Assembly (NCBI GenBank): GCA_024697185.1
Contig: JAILGB010000002.1
Location: forward strand, 1-46,561
Direction of reading: 5' to 3'
DNA: 46,561 bases
From: Opitutales bacterium
GTDB lineage: Bacteria; Verrucomicrobiota; Verrucomicrobiia; Opitutales; UBA953
This document shows positions 32,589-40,767 of the stretch, piece after piece. The notes beneath the pieces were generated by a model that ran no database searches, was not told where the DNA came from, and saw only the letters and a program-made list of their open reading frames with translations. The stretch's first letter is position 1; each line of letters opens with the position of its first letter. The translations under genes and the position numbers were made by a program.

Positions 32589-33368
32589 ATGCTCGACGAA
32601 GAAAAAATTTTGGAACTGAAAAAATTTGCCGACGAACTCGCCGATTGCGCGCGCGAGATTGTCAGCGCCTACCATGCGAAGGCTTTTACGGAGATTGAAA
32701 CAAAGCCTGACGGCTCGCCGGTGACCGTCGCGGACAAGGAATGCGAGCGGCGTTTGCGCGCGATGATTCATGAACGCTATCCCGATCACGGCATCATCGG
32801 CGAAGAGTTCGGCAATGAAAATACGGACGCGGAATTTGTCTGGTCGCTCGATCCGATCGACGGCACAAAATCATTTGTCAGCCGTGTCGCGCTTTACGGA
32901 ATTCTCTTTGGTGTCTTGCACGAGGGCAAGCCCTGCATCGGAGTGATCGATCAGCCGATTTCGCGGGAACGCATTGTCGGTGACGGCAAAAGCGCTTTTT
33001 ACAACGGCAGAAAAGTGCAAGTCGCGGGAACGCGAAATGTCGAAGAGGCGCTCTTGTTGACGACGGATTTGATCGATTGCGAAAAAGAACATCCGCAGGA
33101 AAACTGGCAGGCGCTTTTGCATCGTGCAAAACTTTTCAGAACCTGGGGAGACTGCTACGCCTACATGATGGTTGCCAACGGTCGCGCCGACATTATGGCG
33201 GATCCTGTTTTGTCACCGTGGGATCTTTATCCGCTTTTGCCGATTTTGCGCGGTGCGGGAGCCGTCGTTAGCGATTGGCGCGGGAACGATCCTTTGCATG
33301 CGACATCCATTCTCGCCGCAAATCCGGTTTTGCACGAAAAAGCCTTGGAGATTTTGGCAAATCGTTGA
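32589..33368 (+). CDS. Inositol-monophosphatase-family phosphatase (HisN-like)
   Basis: 259 residues. Metal-binding motifs of the IMPase superfamily: GEEFG (about 74), DPIDGTKSF (about 91-99) and the C-terminal SPWDLYPLLPIL. Phrases such as KPDGSPVTVADKECE and DPIDGTKSFV resemble histidinol-phosphatase HisN of actinobacteria, but inositol-phosphatase or CysQ-like activity remains possible. It starts 14 nt after the helicase stop with a GGGAACG complement just before the ATG. Confidence 0.82.
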   Translation: MLDEEKILELKKFADELADCAREIVSAYHAKAFTEIETKPDGSPVTVADKECERRLRAMIHERYPDHGIIGEEFGNENTDAEFVWSLDPIDGTKSFVSRVALYGILFGVLHEGKPCIGVIDQPISRERIVGDGKSAFYNGRKVQVAGTRNVEEALLLTTDLIDCEKEHPQENWQALLHRAKLFRTWGDCYAYMMVANGRADIMADPVLSPWDLYPLLPILRGAGAVVSDWRGNDPLHATSILAANPVLHEKALEILANR

Positions 33369-33380
33369 GCTTGCGGGAAC

Positions 33381-33420
33381 AAAAAAAACGCCGGGGCAAG
33401 ATCGCCTCGGCGTTTTTTTT
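33381..33420. terminator. Bidirectional terminator without the iterated motif
   Basis: A8-CGCCGGGGC (33381-33397) pairs with GCCTCGGCG-T8 (33404-33420), loop of 6 nt, one mismatch. It separates the convergent HisN-like and EF-hand genes. It shows that not every terminator here uses GGGAACG. Confidence 0.88.
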
Positions 33421-33434
33421 TTTTGACGGGAACG

Positions 33435-35600
33435 TCAGTTCGTTGCTTCCGCGGGAACGGCTGCTTCTTTCGCCGTCGGCGCGGGAACGCTGTTTTCTGT
33501 CGTGACAGTCTCGCAGTTTTGGCATTCGTCGTTCCCGCCAAAAGCGAGGGAACGGCAATACGGACAAAATGCGAGCGCGAGTCCGGCGACAATCAAAACG
33601 ATCAGCGCGATGACGCCACAGATTTTGAGAGCCTTCCCGGAACTTTCATTTTTGGAATTCGCCGGTTTTACGGGAAGTTCCGTGTAGCTTTTGCAGAGAC
33701 GGATGCTCAGGCGCGCATCCGTGTTGATCGCCCAACTGTTCGCGTTGAGAATAGGCGAGATCGTGCGCTTGCGCAGTTTCATCGCCGTCAGGAAAACGGA
33801 GGGCAGGGAGATGATCAGGACGAGCAGGGCAAATGCGATCGGCAAGACCCACCAAGGCTGTTCGGCAATGGCGCTGGCAAACGCGGCAAACGCGGCGCCG
33901 ATTGCGCCCAACGCCAAGCCGGCTGCGGCGATCACGCCCATAAATTTGCCGATGTCAAACGGCGTTTTTGCCGGAGCGGCGGCAGGAGCTTTGCTGACCG
34001 TTGCCGTCAGTTCCCCGTCCACTTTTTTCTCTCTGTCGGCAGCAAAATTGTTGATTTGCTTTTCGATAAATTTACCGATTTTGACATAGGGCGACCAAAA
34101 AGCCTGCCGGAGCGAAATCGACTGTTCGACGACTTTTACAACCGTGGCGTCGTAGTCGTAGCCGTTTTTGTCGATAAAAATACCGTTGGTGCCGACTTGG
34201 ACACCGCCGTTCCCATCGCCGAGCATCGCGCAGATCGTTTGCGTTTTGCCGTCGCTTTTGCGGACACATTTGGCATAAATCAGATAAGCGTTGGAGGCCG
34301 ATCCCGCAAGCGCCGAGTGCGCGCCGACATCGTTGACATTGATACAGAGCGAAAGCGCCCGCCCGTCAATATAAAGCTTGCCATTTAAGAAAACGGTTTT
34401 CGGGTCTTTGTTGTAAAAGTCCGCGAAGGAAACAAAGTTGTGCAGGAGGGCGACCAAATCGCGCGAATAGCGCGAAAGGCGGATGAGCGTTTTGAGAGTG
34501 TTGCGGCGCGGCGTCGCTTCGGCGTCGCGGGCAAAAAGCGGTGCAAAAAGCGTGAGCGGATCCGCTGCGATGATTTCCGCCAGCCGTTCGGGAGCGAGAG
34601 ACGCTTTGAGCGCCTTCGGTTCTGTCGCGGCATAGGAGAAATACGGCGCAAAAGTCTCCTTGATCTTCTCCCAATCTTTTTCCGTTAACGTTTGCGTCGA
34701 GAGTTTCAAGGGCTCCAAAACGGTGTTTTTTAAAGTTTCGACTGCGGCAGTCCAAGCGGGATTGATGCCGGCATCGAGATTGAGAACGGCTTCACCGCAG
34801 CGAATATGCGCAATCGGCATTGCGCCTGTTTCCGTTCCCGTGAGATCGCCAGTTATGGCGACGGCTGCGATGTCGCTGTCCGCGGGATTGAGCTTGGCGA
34901 CGCTGGCGTTGTCAAAATTTGCCAAATGCACGCGGGCAAAATAGTCGTCAATCTTTGCGCGAACGGCATTAGCAGCAGTCGCGGCGGGAACGGTTTTTTC
35001 CGCCAACGGAAGAATTTTGTCGCGATTGTCGTCGTTGATGCCGTTGCACCAGTCAATTTTGGCTTGGGCGTTTTTCAGGAAATCTTTGACATCGTCGGCT
35101 GAAATTGTCTCGTTCCCGCAGGCGGCGGCGATATCGCCGATCAGCGCGGCGACTTGTGCGTCGTCGCCGGCGGCAGCCTTCGAGAGGGTGCCGTTCCCGC
35201 AAAAAGGAAGGCTTTCAAAATCCGCGAAGGTTTTTTCGAGTGTCGCCAAATCCAGTTCCCGGGCGTCGCCAAAAATTGTTTTTGCGATTTTGACGATTTC
35301 GGCATCCTTGATGTTGTCGAGTGCCAATTTGTCCGTTCCCGCAAAGAGCGGTGTCGTGTCGATCATTTGTTCCCGGACAAATCTGACGGCGGCGCGCAGT
35401 TCGGGAACGCGGATTCTGCCGTCGTTGTCGCTGTCGATGTATTCGAGGGTTTTGGCGTCAAAGTCGATGCCGGCCGTCGGCATACTGGTCGCGAGCCAAA
35501 GTTTTGTGTCGAGGGTCTCAACAGCCTCAAGATCTGCGGGAACGGCAATTTTCAACTGATTAACGCTGCCGGCTTTGAAGAAACGGAATTCAGTGGCCAT
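33435..35600 (-). CDS. Large membrane protein with EF-hand loop and Cys-pair tail
   Basis: 721 residues, no recognised family. The long N-terminal part (1-520) lacks a signal peptide and is probably cytoplasmic; it includes a perfect EF-hand loop, D56-S-D58-N-D60-G-R-I-R-V-P-E67. Two hydrophobic segments follow (about 545-575 and 580-605) and a third near 655-675. The C-terminal tail has CPYC and CQNC pairs typical of a zinc ribbon, then a low-complexity Ala/Pro/Glu stretch. Five or more GGGAACG copies lie in the tail region, which may have shaped its Val-Pro-Ala repeats. The cyclophilin gene lies 21 nt upstream, so co-transcription is likely. Confidence 0.7.
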   Translation of the reverse strand: MATEFRFFKAGSVNQLKIAVPADLEAVETLDTKLWLATSMPTAGIDFDAKTLEYIDSDNDGRIRVPELRAAVRFVREQMIDTTPLFAGTDKLALDNIKDAEIVKIAKTIFGDARELDLATLEKTFADFESLPFCGNGTLSKAAAGDDAQVAALIGDIAAACGNETISADDVKDFLKNAQAKIDWCNGINDDNRDKILPLAEKTVPAATAANAVRAKIDDYFARVHLANFDNASVAKLNPADSDIAAVAITGDLTGTETGAMPIAHIRCGEAVLNLDAGINPAWTAAVETLKNTVLEPLKLSTQTLTEKDWEKIKETFAPYFSYAATEPKALKASLAPERLAEIIAADPLTLFAPLFARDAEATPRRNTLKTLIRLSRYSRDLVALLHNFVSFADFYNKDPKTVFLNGKLYIDGRALSLCINVNDVGAHSALAGSASNAYLIYAKCVRKSDGKTQTICAMLGDGNGGVQVGTNGIFIDKNGYDYDATVVKVVEQSISLRQAFWSPYVKIGKFIEKQINNFAADREKKVDGELTATVSKAPAAAPAKTPFDIGKFMGVIAAAGLALGAIGAAFAAFASAIAEQPWWVLPIAFALLVLIISLPSVFLTAMKLRKRTISPILNANSWAINTDARLSIRLCKSYTELPVKPANSKNESSGKALKICGVIALIVLIVAGLALAFCPYCRSLAFGGNDECQNCETVTTENSVPAPTAKEAAVPAEATN

Positions 35601-35621
35601 TTTGTTTTGAAAATTTAAGGA

Positions 35622-36230
35622 TTAAATCTTATCGACGATTTTGACGGATTTGACGTTGATGCGCTTGATCGGCGAACTTTTTTCGGGACCGGTGCAGGGT
35701 GTTTCCGCGATGGCGTCAAGCACTTCGAGTCCGGAGACCAGTTCGCCGAAAGCCGTGTATTTGCGGTCGAGGAAGCGGGCGTCATCGTGGCAGATGAAAA
35801 ACTGCGAACCCGCGCTGTCGGGGTGTTGGGCGCGCGCCATCGAGAGAACGCCGCGCAGGTGAGGTTTTGTATTGAACTCCGCCTTGATGTAATAGCCGGG
35901 TCCGCCGGTGCCCCAGCGCGATTTTTGGGAATCGTCTTTGGTGAGCGGGTCGCCGCCTTGGATCATAAAACCTTTGATGATGCGGTGAAAGCAGGTGCCG
36001 TCGTAAAAACCTTTTTGGGCGAGGGTTTTAAAATTTTCAACGTGGCCGGGAGCGACATCGTTGTAAAATTTGACGACCATGTCGCCTTCGTCGGTTGAGA
36101 TGATTGCGTATTGTTCTTGTGTTTCCATAGTTTTTTCAGTTTCGTTGGAGCTTGATGTTTTTTGTTGTGCGCAGGCAAAAAGAATCGTTGCGATGATGCC
36201 AGCAATTAAAAATGTTATAATTTTTTTCAT
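35622..36230 (-). CDS. Cyclophilin-type peptidyl-prolyl isomerase lipoprotein
   Basis: 202 residues. A lipoprotein signal (MKKIITFLIAGIIATILFAC) gives lipidated Cys20, a Ser/Thr-rich linker, then a cyclophilin domain: FHRIIKGFMIQGGDP with the catalytic Arg, GSQFFIC and FGELVSGLEVLDAI. It speeds proline isomerisation, here at a membrane facing the periplasm. It follows the dihydroorotase-like gene by 12 nt. No GGGAACG copies. Confidence 0.92.
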   Translation of the reverse strand: MKKIITFLIAGIIATILFACAQQKTSSSNETEKTMETQEQYAIISTDEGDMVVKFYNDVAPGHVENFKTLAQKGFYDGTCFHRIIKGFMIQGGDPLTKDDSQKSRWGTGGPGYYIKAEFNTKPHLRGVLSMARAQHPDSAGSQFFICHDDARFLDRKYTAFGELVSGLEVLDAIAETPCTGPEKSSPIKRINVKSVKIVDKI

Positions 36231-36242
36231 AATTTTTGAGTT

Positions 36243-37532
36243 TTAGTCGTTAGCTTGATAAACCGGCGTTCCCGCGACAAAGGTCATCAGGATTTTCCCG
36301 CGCAGGCTTCTTCCGAGGAAGGGAGAGTTTTTTGCCTTGGAGAGAAATTTGTCAGCCGTCCAGGTTTGCGGAGCGTCGGGATCGAAGACGGTGATGTCCG
36401 CCGGCGTTCCCGCGGAGAGCGTTCCCGCGGCGCTCTTGATGACGGCGGCGGGACCGCAAGTGAGTTTTCCGATGACCTCGGACAGGGACATTTTGCCGCT
36501 GTGGTAGAGGGCTTCGAGGGACGCGGGCAGTAGGGTTTCGAGTCCGGTAACGCCAAAAGGCGCGTAGTCGAATTCGCAGTCTTTTTCTGTCGGCGTGCGC
36601 GGCGAGTGGTCTGAAGCGATGGCGTTGATGGCGCCGCTTTTAAGACCGTCGATCAGTGCGAGGCGATCTTTTTCGTTGCGCAGGGGCGGATTGATTTTCT
36701 TGTTGCAATCGTAGTCGCCGACATCCTTGTCGGTGAGCAAAAGATGAGCCGGAGAGACTTCGGCGGAAATCCGCACATTGTGTTTTTTCGCGTTTTGAAT
36801 CGTCTCGACTGCCCGGAAGGAACTGACGTGCTGGATGTGCAGCCGGGCTTCCGTCAGGCGCGAGAGGAGGGTGTCGGCTCCGACGACGATGTCTTCGCTT
36901 GCTCTCGGCATGCCGCGCAGTCCCAGGTGGAGGCTTTCTTCGCCTTCGTGCATGACGCCAGTTTTGGACATGGAGCTGTCTTGACAGTGGTCAAAAATCG
37001 GAATGTCGAAGAGCAGGGAGTATTCGAGCGCCCGGCGCATAATTTCGTTGTTGGAGACGCCGCCGATGCTGTCGGAGAGCGCGACGCAACCCGCTTTTTT
37101 GAGAGCTCCCGTTGGCGCGAGGGCCTCACCTTTTCCGCCGAGGGTGATGTTGCCCACGGGAACGATGCGGACGCAGGCGTCCTTGTCGCAGAGTTCCTTG
37201 ATGAGGCGGACCGTTCCCGCATTGTCAACGACTGTCCCTTCGTCCGGGGTGCAGACGACGGTTGTCACGCCGCCGTGCGCCGCCGCTTTTGAGCCGGAGG
37301 CGATGGTTTCCCGGACCGTTTTCCCAGGTTGGTAAAGATGGGCGTTGAGGTCCACAAAACCCGGGCAGACGACAGCGCCGCCGACATCGATTGTTTCGGC
37401 AAGTTTTTTTTGCGCTTCGTCCAATCCTTCGACGATGGTGCCGTCAACGATAAAAAGGCTCGCGTTTTTTTCATCGCGCTGATTAGCCGGATCAATAATG
37501 TGGGCGTTTTTGATCTCCAATATATTAGCCAT
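36243..37532 (-). CDS. Dihydroorotase-like amidohydrolase, metal site incomplete
   Basis: 429 residues from the ATG at 37532 (MANILEIKNAHIIDP); upstream in-frame starts lie in the promoter. Overall it is a type I dihydroorotase: TTVVCTPDEGTVV, FDHCQDSSMS, QHVSSFRAVETI, and ASDHSPRTPTEKD with the catalytic Asp. However, the metal-binding HxHxR motif is changed: DLNAHLYQPG has Asn63 in place of the first His and Tyr67 in place of Arg; His65 remains. It may be a non-catalytic PyrC-like partner of aspartate carbamoyltransferase, or an enzyme with altered metal use. No pyrB is in the window. Confidence 0.82.
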   Translation of the reverse strand: MANILEIKNAHIIDPANQRDEKNASLFIVDGTIVEGLDEAQKKLAETIDVGGAVVCPGFVDLNAHLYQPGKTVRETIASGSKAAAHGGVTTVVCTPDEGTVVDNAGTVRLIKELCDKDACVRIVPVGNITLGGKGEALAPTGALKKAGCVALSDSIGGVSNNEIMRRALEYSLLFDIPIFDHCQDSSMSKTGVMHEGEESLHLGLRGMPRASEDIVVGADTLLSRLTEARLHIQHVSSFRAVETIQNAKKHNVRISAEVSPAHLLLTDKDVGDYDCNKKINPPLRNEKDRLALIDGLKSGAINAIASDHSPRTPTEKDCEFDYAPFGVTGLETLLPASLEALYHSGKMSLSEVIGKLTCGPAAVIKSAAGTLSAGTPADITVFDPDAPQTWTADKFLSKAKNSPFLGRSLRGKILMTFVAGTPVYQAND

Positions 37533-37539
37533 AAAGATA

Positions 37540-37568
37540 ATGATACTCTTGAAAAAATATTCCCGCAA
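37540..37568 (-). promoter_or_regulatory. Promoter of dihydroorotase-like gene (leaderless)
   Basis: Minus strand: TTGCGG (37563-37568), 17-nt spacer, TATCAT (37540-37545), 7 nt to the ATG at 37532. It lies between the hprK stop and the downstream gene, giving that gene its own promoter. Confidence 0.6.
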
Positions 37569-37571
37569 AAC

Positions 37572-38633
37572 TCAAATTTCTTCGTTCCCGCCGCCGGGTT
37601 CCTGACGGCGGTTGTTGGAGATTATCCTGTTGTTGAATTCGACGGCGGGATCGTGCCCACCTTTGCGGAGAGAGTGTGCCATGACAGCGATGAGCACCAG
37701 GCGCGCGACATCGCGTCCCGGACGCACGGCGATCTGCATCCAGGGAATTTCCTTTCCTAAAATGTTGACGGTGTGTTGTTCAAGTCCGGTGCGCTCTTCG
37801 TCGAGGCCTTCCTTCCAATCGACAAAAGAGATGACGAGATCGATTTTCTTTTCTTTTTCGACCGCGCGAATGCCGAACATGCTGGCGACATTGATAATGC
37901 CGATCCCGCGACATTCCATAAAGCCGAATCCGACATCTTTTCCCGTGCCGATCAGGCGGTTGTCGTCCACGAGGCGGATTTTGACCATATCGTCGGCGAC
38001 CAGGGCGCATTTGTTGCGTTCAATCAAAGAGAGGGCGCATTCGGATTTGCCGGCGCCGCTGTCGCCGCAGAGCAGGACACCGACGCCCGTCACATCGATT
38101 AAAGTGGCGTGGATGATGGCTTGCGGTGCAAAAAGTTCATTGAGGACGATTGTCGCGTTGGTGGCAAAAACATCCTGGTGGGAACGGAAAATAGGCACAT
38201 TGTATTTGTCCGCCAACTCGACCATCGTCTGCGTCGGCGCCAAGTCTCGCGAAACGACAATCGCGGGAACGCCTTTTGAGAAAAATGTTTCCAACACCGA
38301 ATGCTGGATTTCGCTGCGCAAATCCGAGAGATAGGAGATTTCGCCAGCGCCGAAAAGCTGGAGCCGTCCGCGCGCGAAATGCTTGTAATAGCCGGTGAGC
38401 GCCAGAGCCGGGCGATTGACGACTTTTTCGAGAATCAGTTTCCCCATGCCGTTCTTTCCGGCGATGAGTTCGAGCCCCAAAAGATTTTTCCCCGCTTCAT
38501 AAAATTGATTGACCGTGATTTGTTTCGGGACGCTTTCCGAAGTTGACGCGGGAACTTTGAAAAGAGGTGGAGTGGTTTTTCGCGAACTCAAGCCGCTGAT
38601 ATCGTTCGCAGAAGGGGTATTTTTGCTTTCCAT
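37572..38633 (-). CDS. hprK: HPr kinase/phosphorylase
   Basis: 353 residues, somewhat longer than the usual 310-330 because of an N-terminal Ser/Pro-rich extension. The P-loop GDSGAGKSECALSLI and the conserved IIHATLIDVTGVGVLL and MECRGIGIINVASMFG segments identify HPrK, which phosphorylates HPr on serine. In Gram-negative bacteria it often acts in incomplete PTS systems that regulate rather than transport. No PTS gene is in the window. It is divergent from uvrB, each with its own promoter. Confidence 0.93.
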   Translation of the reverse strand: MESKNTPSANDISGLSSRKTTPPLFKVPASTSESVPKQITVNQFYEAGKNLLGLELIAGKNGMGKLILEKVVNRPALALTGYYKHFARGRLQLFGAGEISYLSDLRSEIQHSVLETFFSKGVPAIVVSRDLAPTQTMVELADKYNVPIFRSHQDVFATNATIVLNELFAPQAIIHATLIDVTGVGVLLCGDSGAGKSECALSLIERNKCALVADDMVKIRLVDDNRLIGTGKDVGFGFMECRGIGIINVASMFGIRAVEKEKKIDLVISFVDWKEGLDEERTGLEQHTVNILGKEIPWMQIAVRPGRDVARLVLIAVMAHSLRKGGHDPAVEFNNRIISNNRRQEPGGGNEEI

Positions 38634-38643
38634 ATTTTAAATA

Positions 38644-38672
38644 AGTTTAAAAGCCGTTCCCGCGCTCGGCAA
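38644..38672 (-). promoter_or_regulatory. Promoter of hprK
   Basis: Minus strand: TTGCCG (38667-38672), 17-nt spacer containing one GGGAACG copy, TAAACT (38644-38649), 10 nt to the ATG at 38633. Confidence 0.5.
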
Positions 38673-38704
38673 TGTTTAATTCCCCGTTCCCGCGAAAATC
38701 TCAT

Positions 38705-38733
38705 TTGTCAATCCCTATGAAGAAAATTAGAAT
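38705..38733 (+). promoter_or_regulatory. Promoter of uvrB (leaderless)
   Basis: TTGTCA (38705-38710), 17-nt spacer, TAGAAT (38728-38733), 7 nt to the ATG at 38741. I see no convincing LexA-type palindrome. Confidence 0.6.
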
Positions 38734-38740
38734 GATTATT

Positions 38741-40717
38741 ATGTCAGAAAAACGATTTCGGCTTTGTTCCGACTATTCGCCGACGGGAGATCAGCCGCAG
38801 GCGATTGACCGTTTGGTGCGCAGCGTGCAAAAGGGCAACCGTTATCAGACGCTTTTGGGCGTGACGGGATCCGGCAAAACTTTTACGATGGCGAATATTA
38901 TCGAAAAAGTCCAACGGCCGACTTTGATCATTTCTCACAACAAAACGCTGGCGGCGCAACTTTACAGTGAGTTCAAGCATTTTTTCCCGGACAACGCCGT
39001 CGAATACTTTACGAGTTATTACGACTATTATCAGCCGGAGGCTTACGTTCCCGCGACGGATACGTATATTGAAAAAGATTCGCAGGTCAATGACGATCTC
39101 GAACGCCTGCGCATCGCCGCGTCGTCGGCGCTGATTTCGCGGCGCGATGTCATTGTCGTCGCGTCGGTTTCCTGCATTTACGGTTTGGGCTCGCCGGAGG
39201 ATTTTAAGGAAATGATGATCCCGATGCGGACGGGAATGCGGCTGGATCGCGAACAATTGCTCGAACAGCTCGTCGCAAACGCCTATACGCGCAACGACGT
39301 CGATTTGGCGCGATGCACTTTTCGCGTTCGCGGCGACACCGTGGACATTTTCCCCGCCTATATGGAGACCGCGATCCGGATTGTCTTTTTCGACGATGAA
39401 GTGGAGTCGATACGGGAACTCGATCCGCTTTTGTCAAAAGTCGGCAAAAAATTGGAGCGCTTTGATCTCTATCCCGCGACACAATGGGTGACGACAAAAG
39501 AGCGGCTCGCCCGCGGGATCAAAAAAATCCAGGCGGAACTCGAAGAGCGCGTCGCGACGTTTGAAAAAGAGGGAAAATTGCTTGAGGCGCAACGTATTCG
39601 CATGCGCACGGAAAACGACCTCGAACTTTTGCGCGAGACGGGATTTTGTTTCGGGATCGAAAATTATTCGATGCACATCGGCGGTCGCAAACCGAATCAG
39701 CGCCCGTGGTGCCTGCTGGACTTTTTTCCCGACGATTTTCTGATGTTTATCGACGAATCCCACGTGACGCTCCCGCAGATTTACGGAATGTCCCACGGGG
39801 ATCGTTCCCGCAAGGAAAAACTGGTGGAATTCGGCTTCCGTCTGCCGAGCGCGCTCGAAAACCGCCCGTTGCGCCCGGAAGAATTTAACGCTGTCGCCAA
39901 ACAAATCGTTTTTGTCTCGGCGACGCCGGCGCCTTTCGAACTGGAACATTCCGCCGTTGTCGCCGAGCAAATCATCCGCCCGACGGGATTGCTCGATCCC
40001 GAAATGGAAGTCCGTCCGATCGAAGGTCAGGTCGAAGACGTAATCAACGAAGCCGTCGAAGCCGCAAAAAAAGGCGAGCGCACGCTCGTGACGACTCTCA
40101 CCAAACGGATGGCGGAAGACATTTGCGAGTTTATGAAGGAACGCGGTTTGCGCGCCGATTATCTTCATTCGGATATCGATGCGATTGAGCGCGTGGAAAT
40201 CCTCAGACGGCTGCGCCGGGGCGACTTTGACGTTTTGATCGGCGTCAACCTTTTGCGCGAAGGACTCGATATTCCCGAGGCAGCGCTGGTGGCGATTCTC
40301 GACGCCGACAAGGAAGGTTTTCTGAGGAGCCAAACCTCACTCGTCCAAACGGCGGGACGCGCCGCACGCCATGAAAACGGGCGCGTCATCCTCTACGCCG
40401 ATGTGATGACCGACTCCCTCAAACGCGCCATTGCCATTTGCAAAACGCGCCGCAGCGCCCAGCAAGCCTATAATCGCGAACACAAAATCACTCCGCGCGG
40501 CGTCAAACGGGACGTGCAGGAAAGTCTTTTGCCCTACGGAGAGAAAAAAGGCGCGATGGGAAAAGCCCTCCCGGACACGACAAAATCAAAGGCGGGAGAA
40601 ATCACCGCCCTTATTGCCGAACTTCAAACGGAAATGCTCGCCGCAGCCGACGCACTACAATTTGAAAAAGCCGCGTTGCTTCGCGATCAGATCGCAATTT
40701 TGCGCGGCAAAAAATAA
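38741..40717 (+). CDS. uvrB: Excinuclease ABC subunit B
   Basis: 658 residues from the ATG at 38741 (MSEKRFRLCSDY), chosen because the promoter lies just before it; three upstream in-frame starts would be untranscribed. Walker A GVTGSGKTF, the beta-hairpin region YYDYYQPEAYVP, DESHVTLPQ, RPTGLLDP, the late helicase motif QTAGRAARH and the C-terminal UVR coiled coil (LQTEMLAAADALQFEKAALL) are all present. It verifies DNA damage and positions UvrC in nucleotide excision repair. Two GGGAACG copies in 2 kb. Confidence 0.97.
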   Translation: MSEKRFRLCSDYSPTGDQPQAIDRLVRSVQKGNRYQTLLGVTGSGKTFTMANIIEKVQRPTLIISHNKTLAAQLYSEFKHFFPDNAVEYFTSYYDYYQPEAYVPATDTYIEKDSQVNDDLERLRIAASSALISRRDVIVVASVSCIYGLGSPEDFKEMMIPMRTGMRLDREQLLEQLVANAYTRNDVDLARCTFRVRGDTVDIFPAYMETAIRIVFFDDEVESIRELDPLLSKVGKKLERFDLYPATQWVTTKERLARGIKKIQAELEERVATFEKEGKLLEAQRIRMRTENDLELLRETGFCFGIENYSMHIGGRKPNQRPWCLLDFFPDDFLMFIDESHVTLPQIYGMSHGDRSRKEKLVEFGFRLPSALENRPLRPEEFNAVAKQIVFVSATPAPFELEHSAVVAEQIIRPTGLLDPEMEVRPIEGQVEDVINEAVEAAKKGERTLVTTLTKRMAEDICEFMKERGLRADYLHSDIDAIERVEILRRLRRGDFDVLIGVNLLREGLDIPEAALVAILDADKEGFLRSQTSLVQTAGRAARHENGRVILYADVMTDSLKRAIAICKTRRSAQQAYNREHKITPRGVKRDVQESLLPYGEKKGAMGKALPDTTKSKAGEITALIAELQTEMLAAADALQFEKAALLRDQIAILRGKK

Positions 40718-40767
40718 GTTTTTGGCGTTCCCGCAAACGCGCCCGTTCCCGCGGGACCGAAATTTTT

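Noticed and set aside
38672..38740. Upstream ATG starts for uvrB (38672 and 38717)
   Set aside because: They overlap or precede the predicted promoter, and UvrB homologues begin near MSEKRF.
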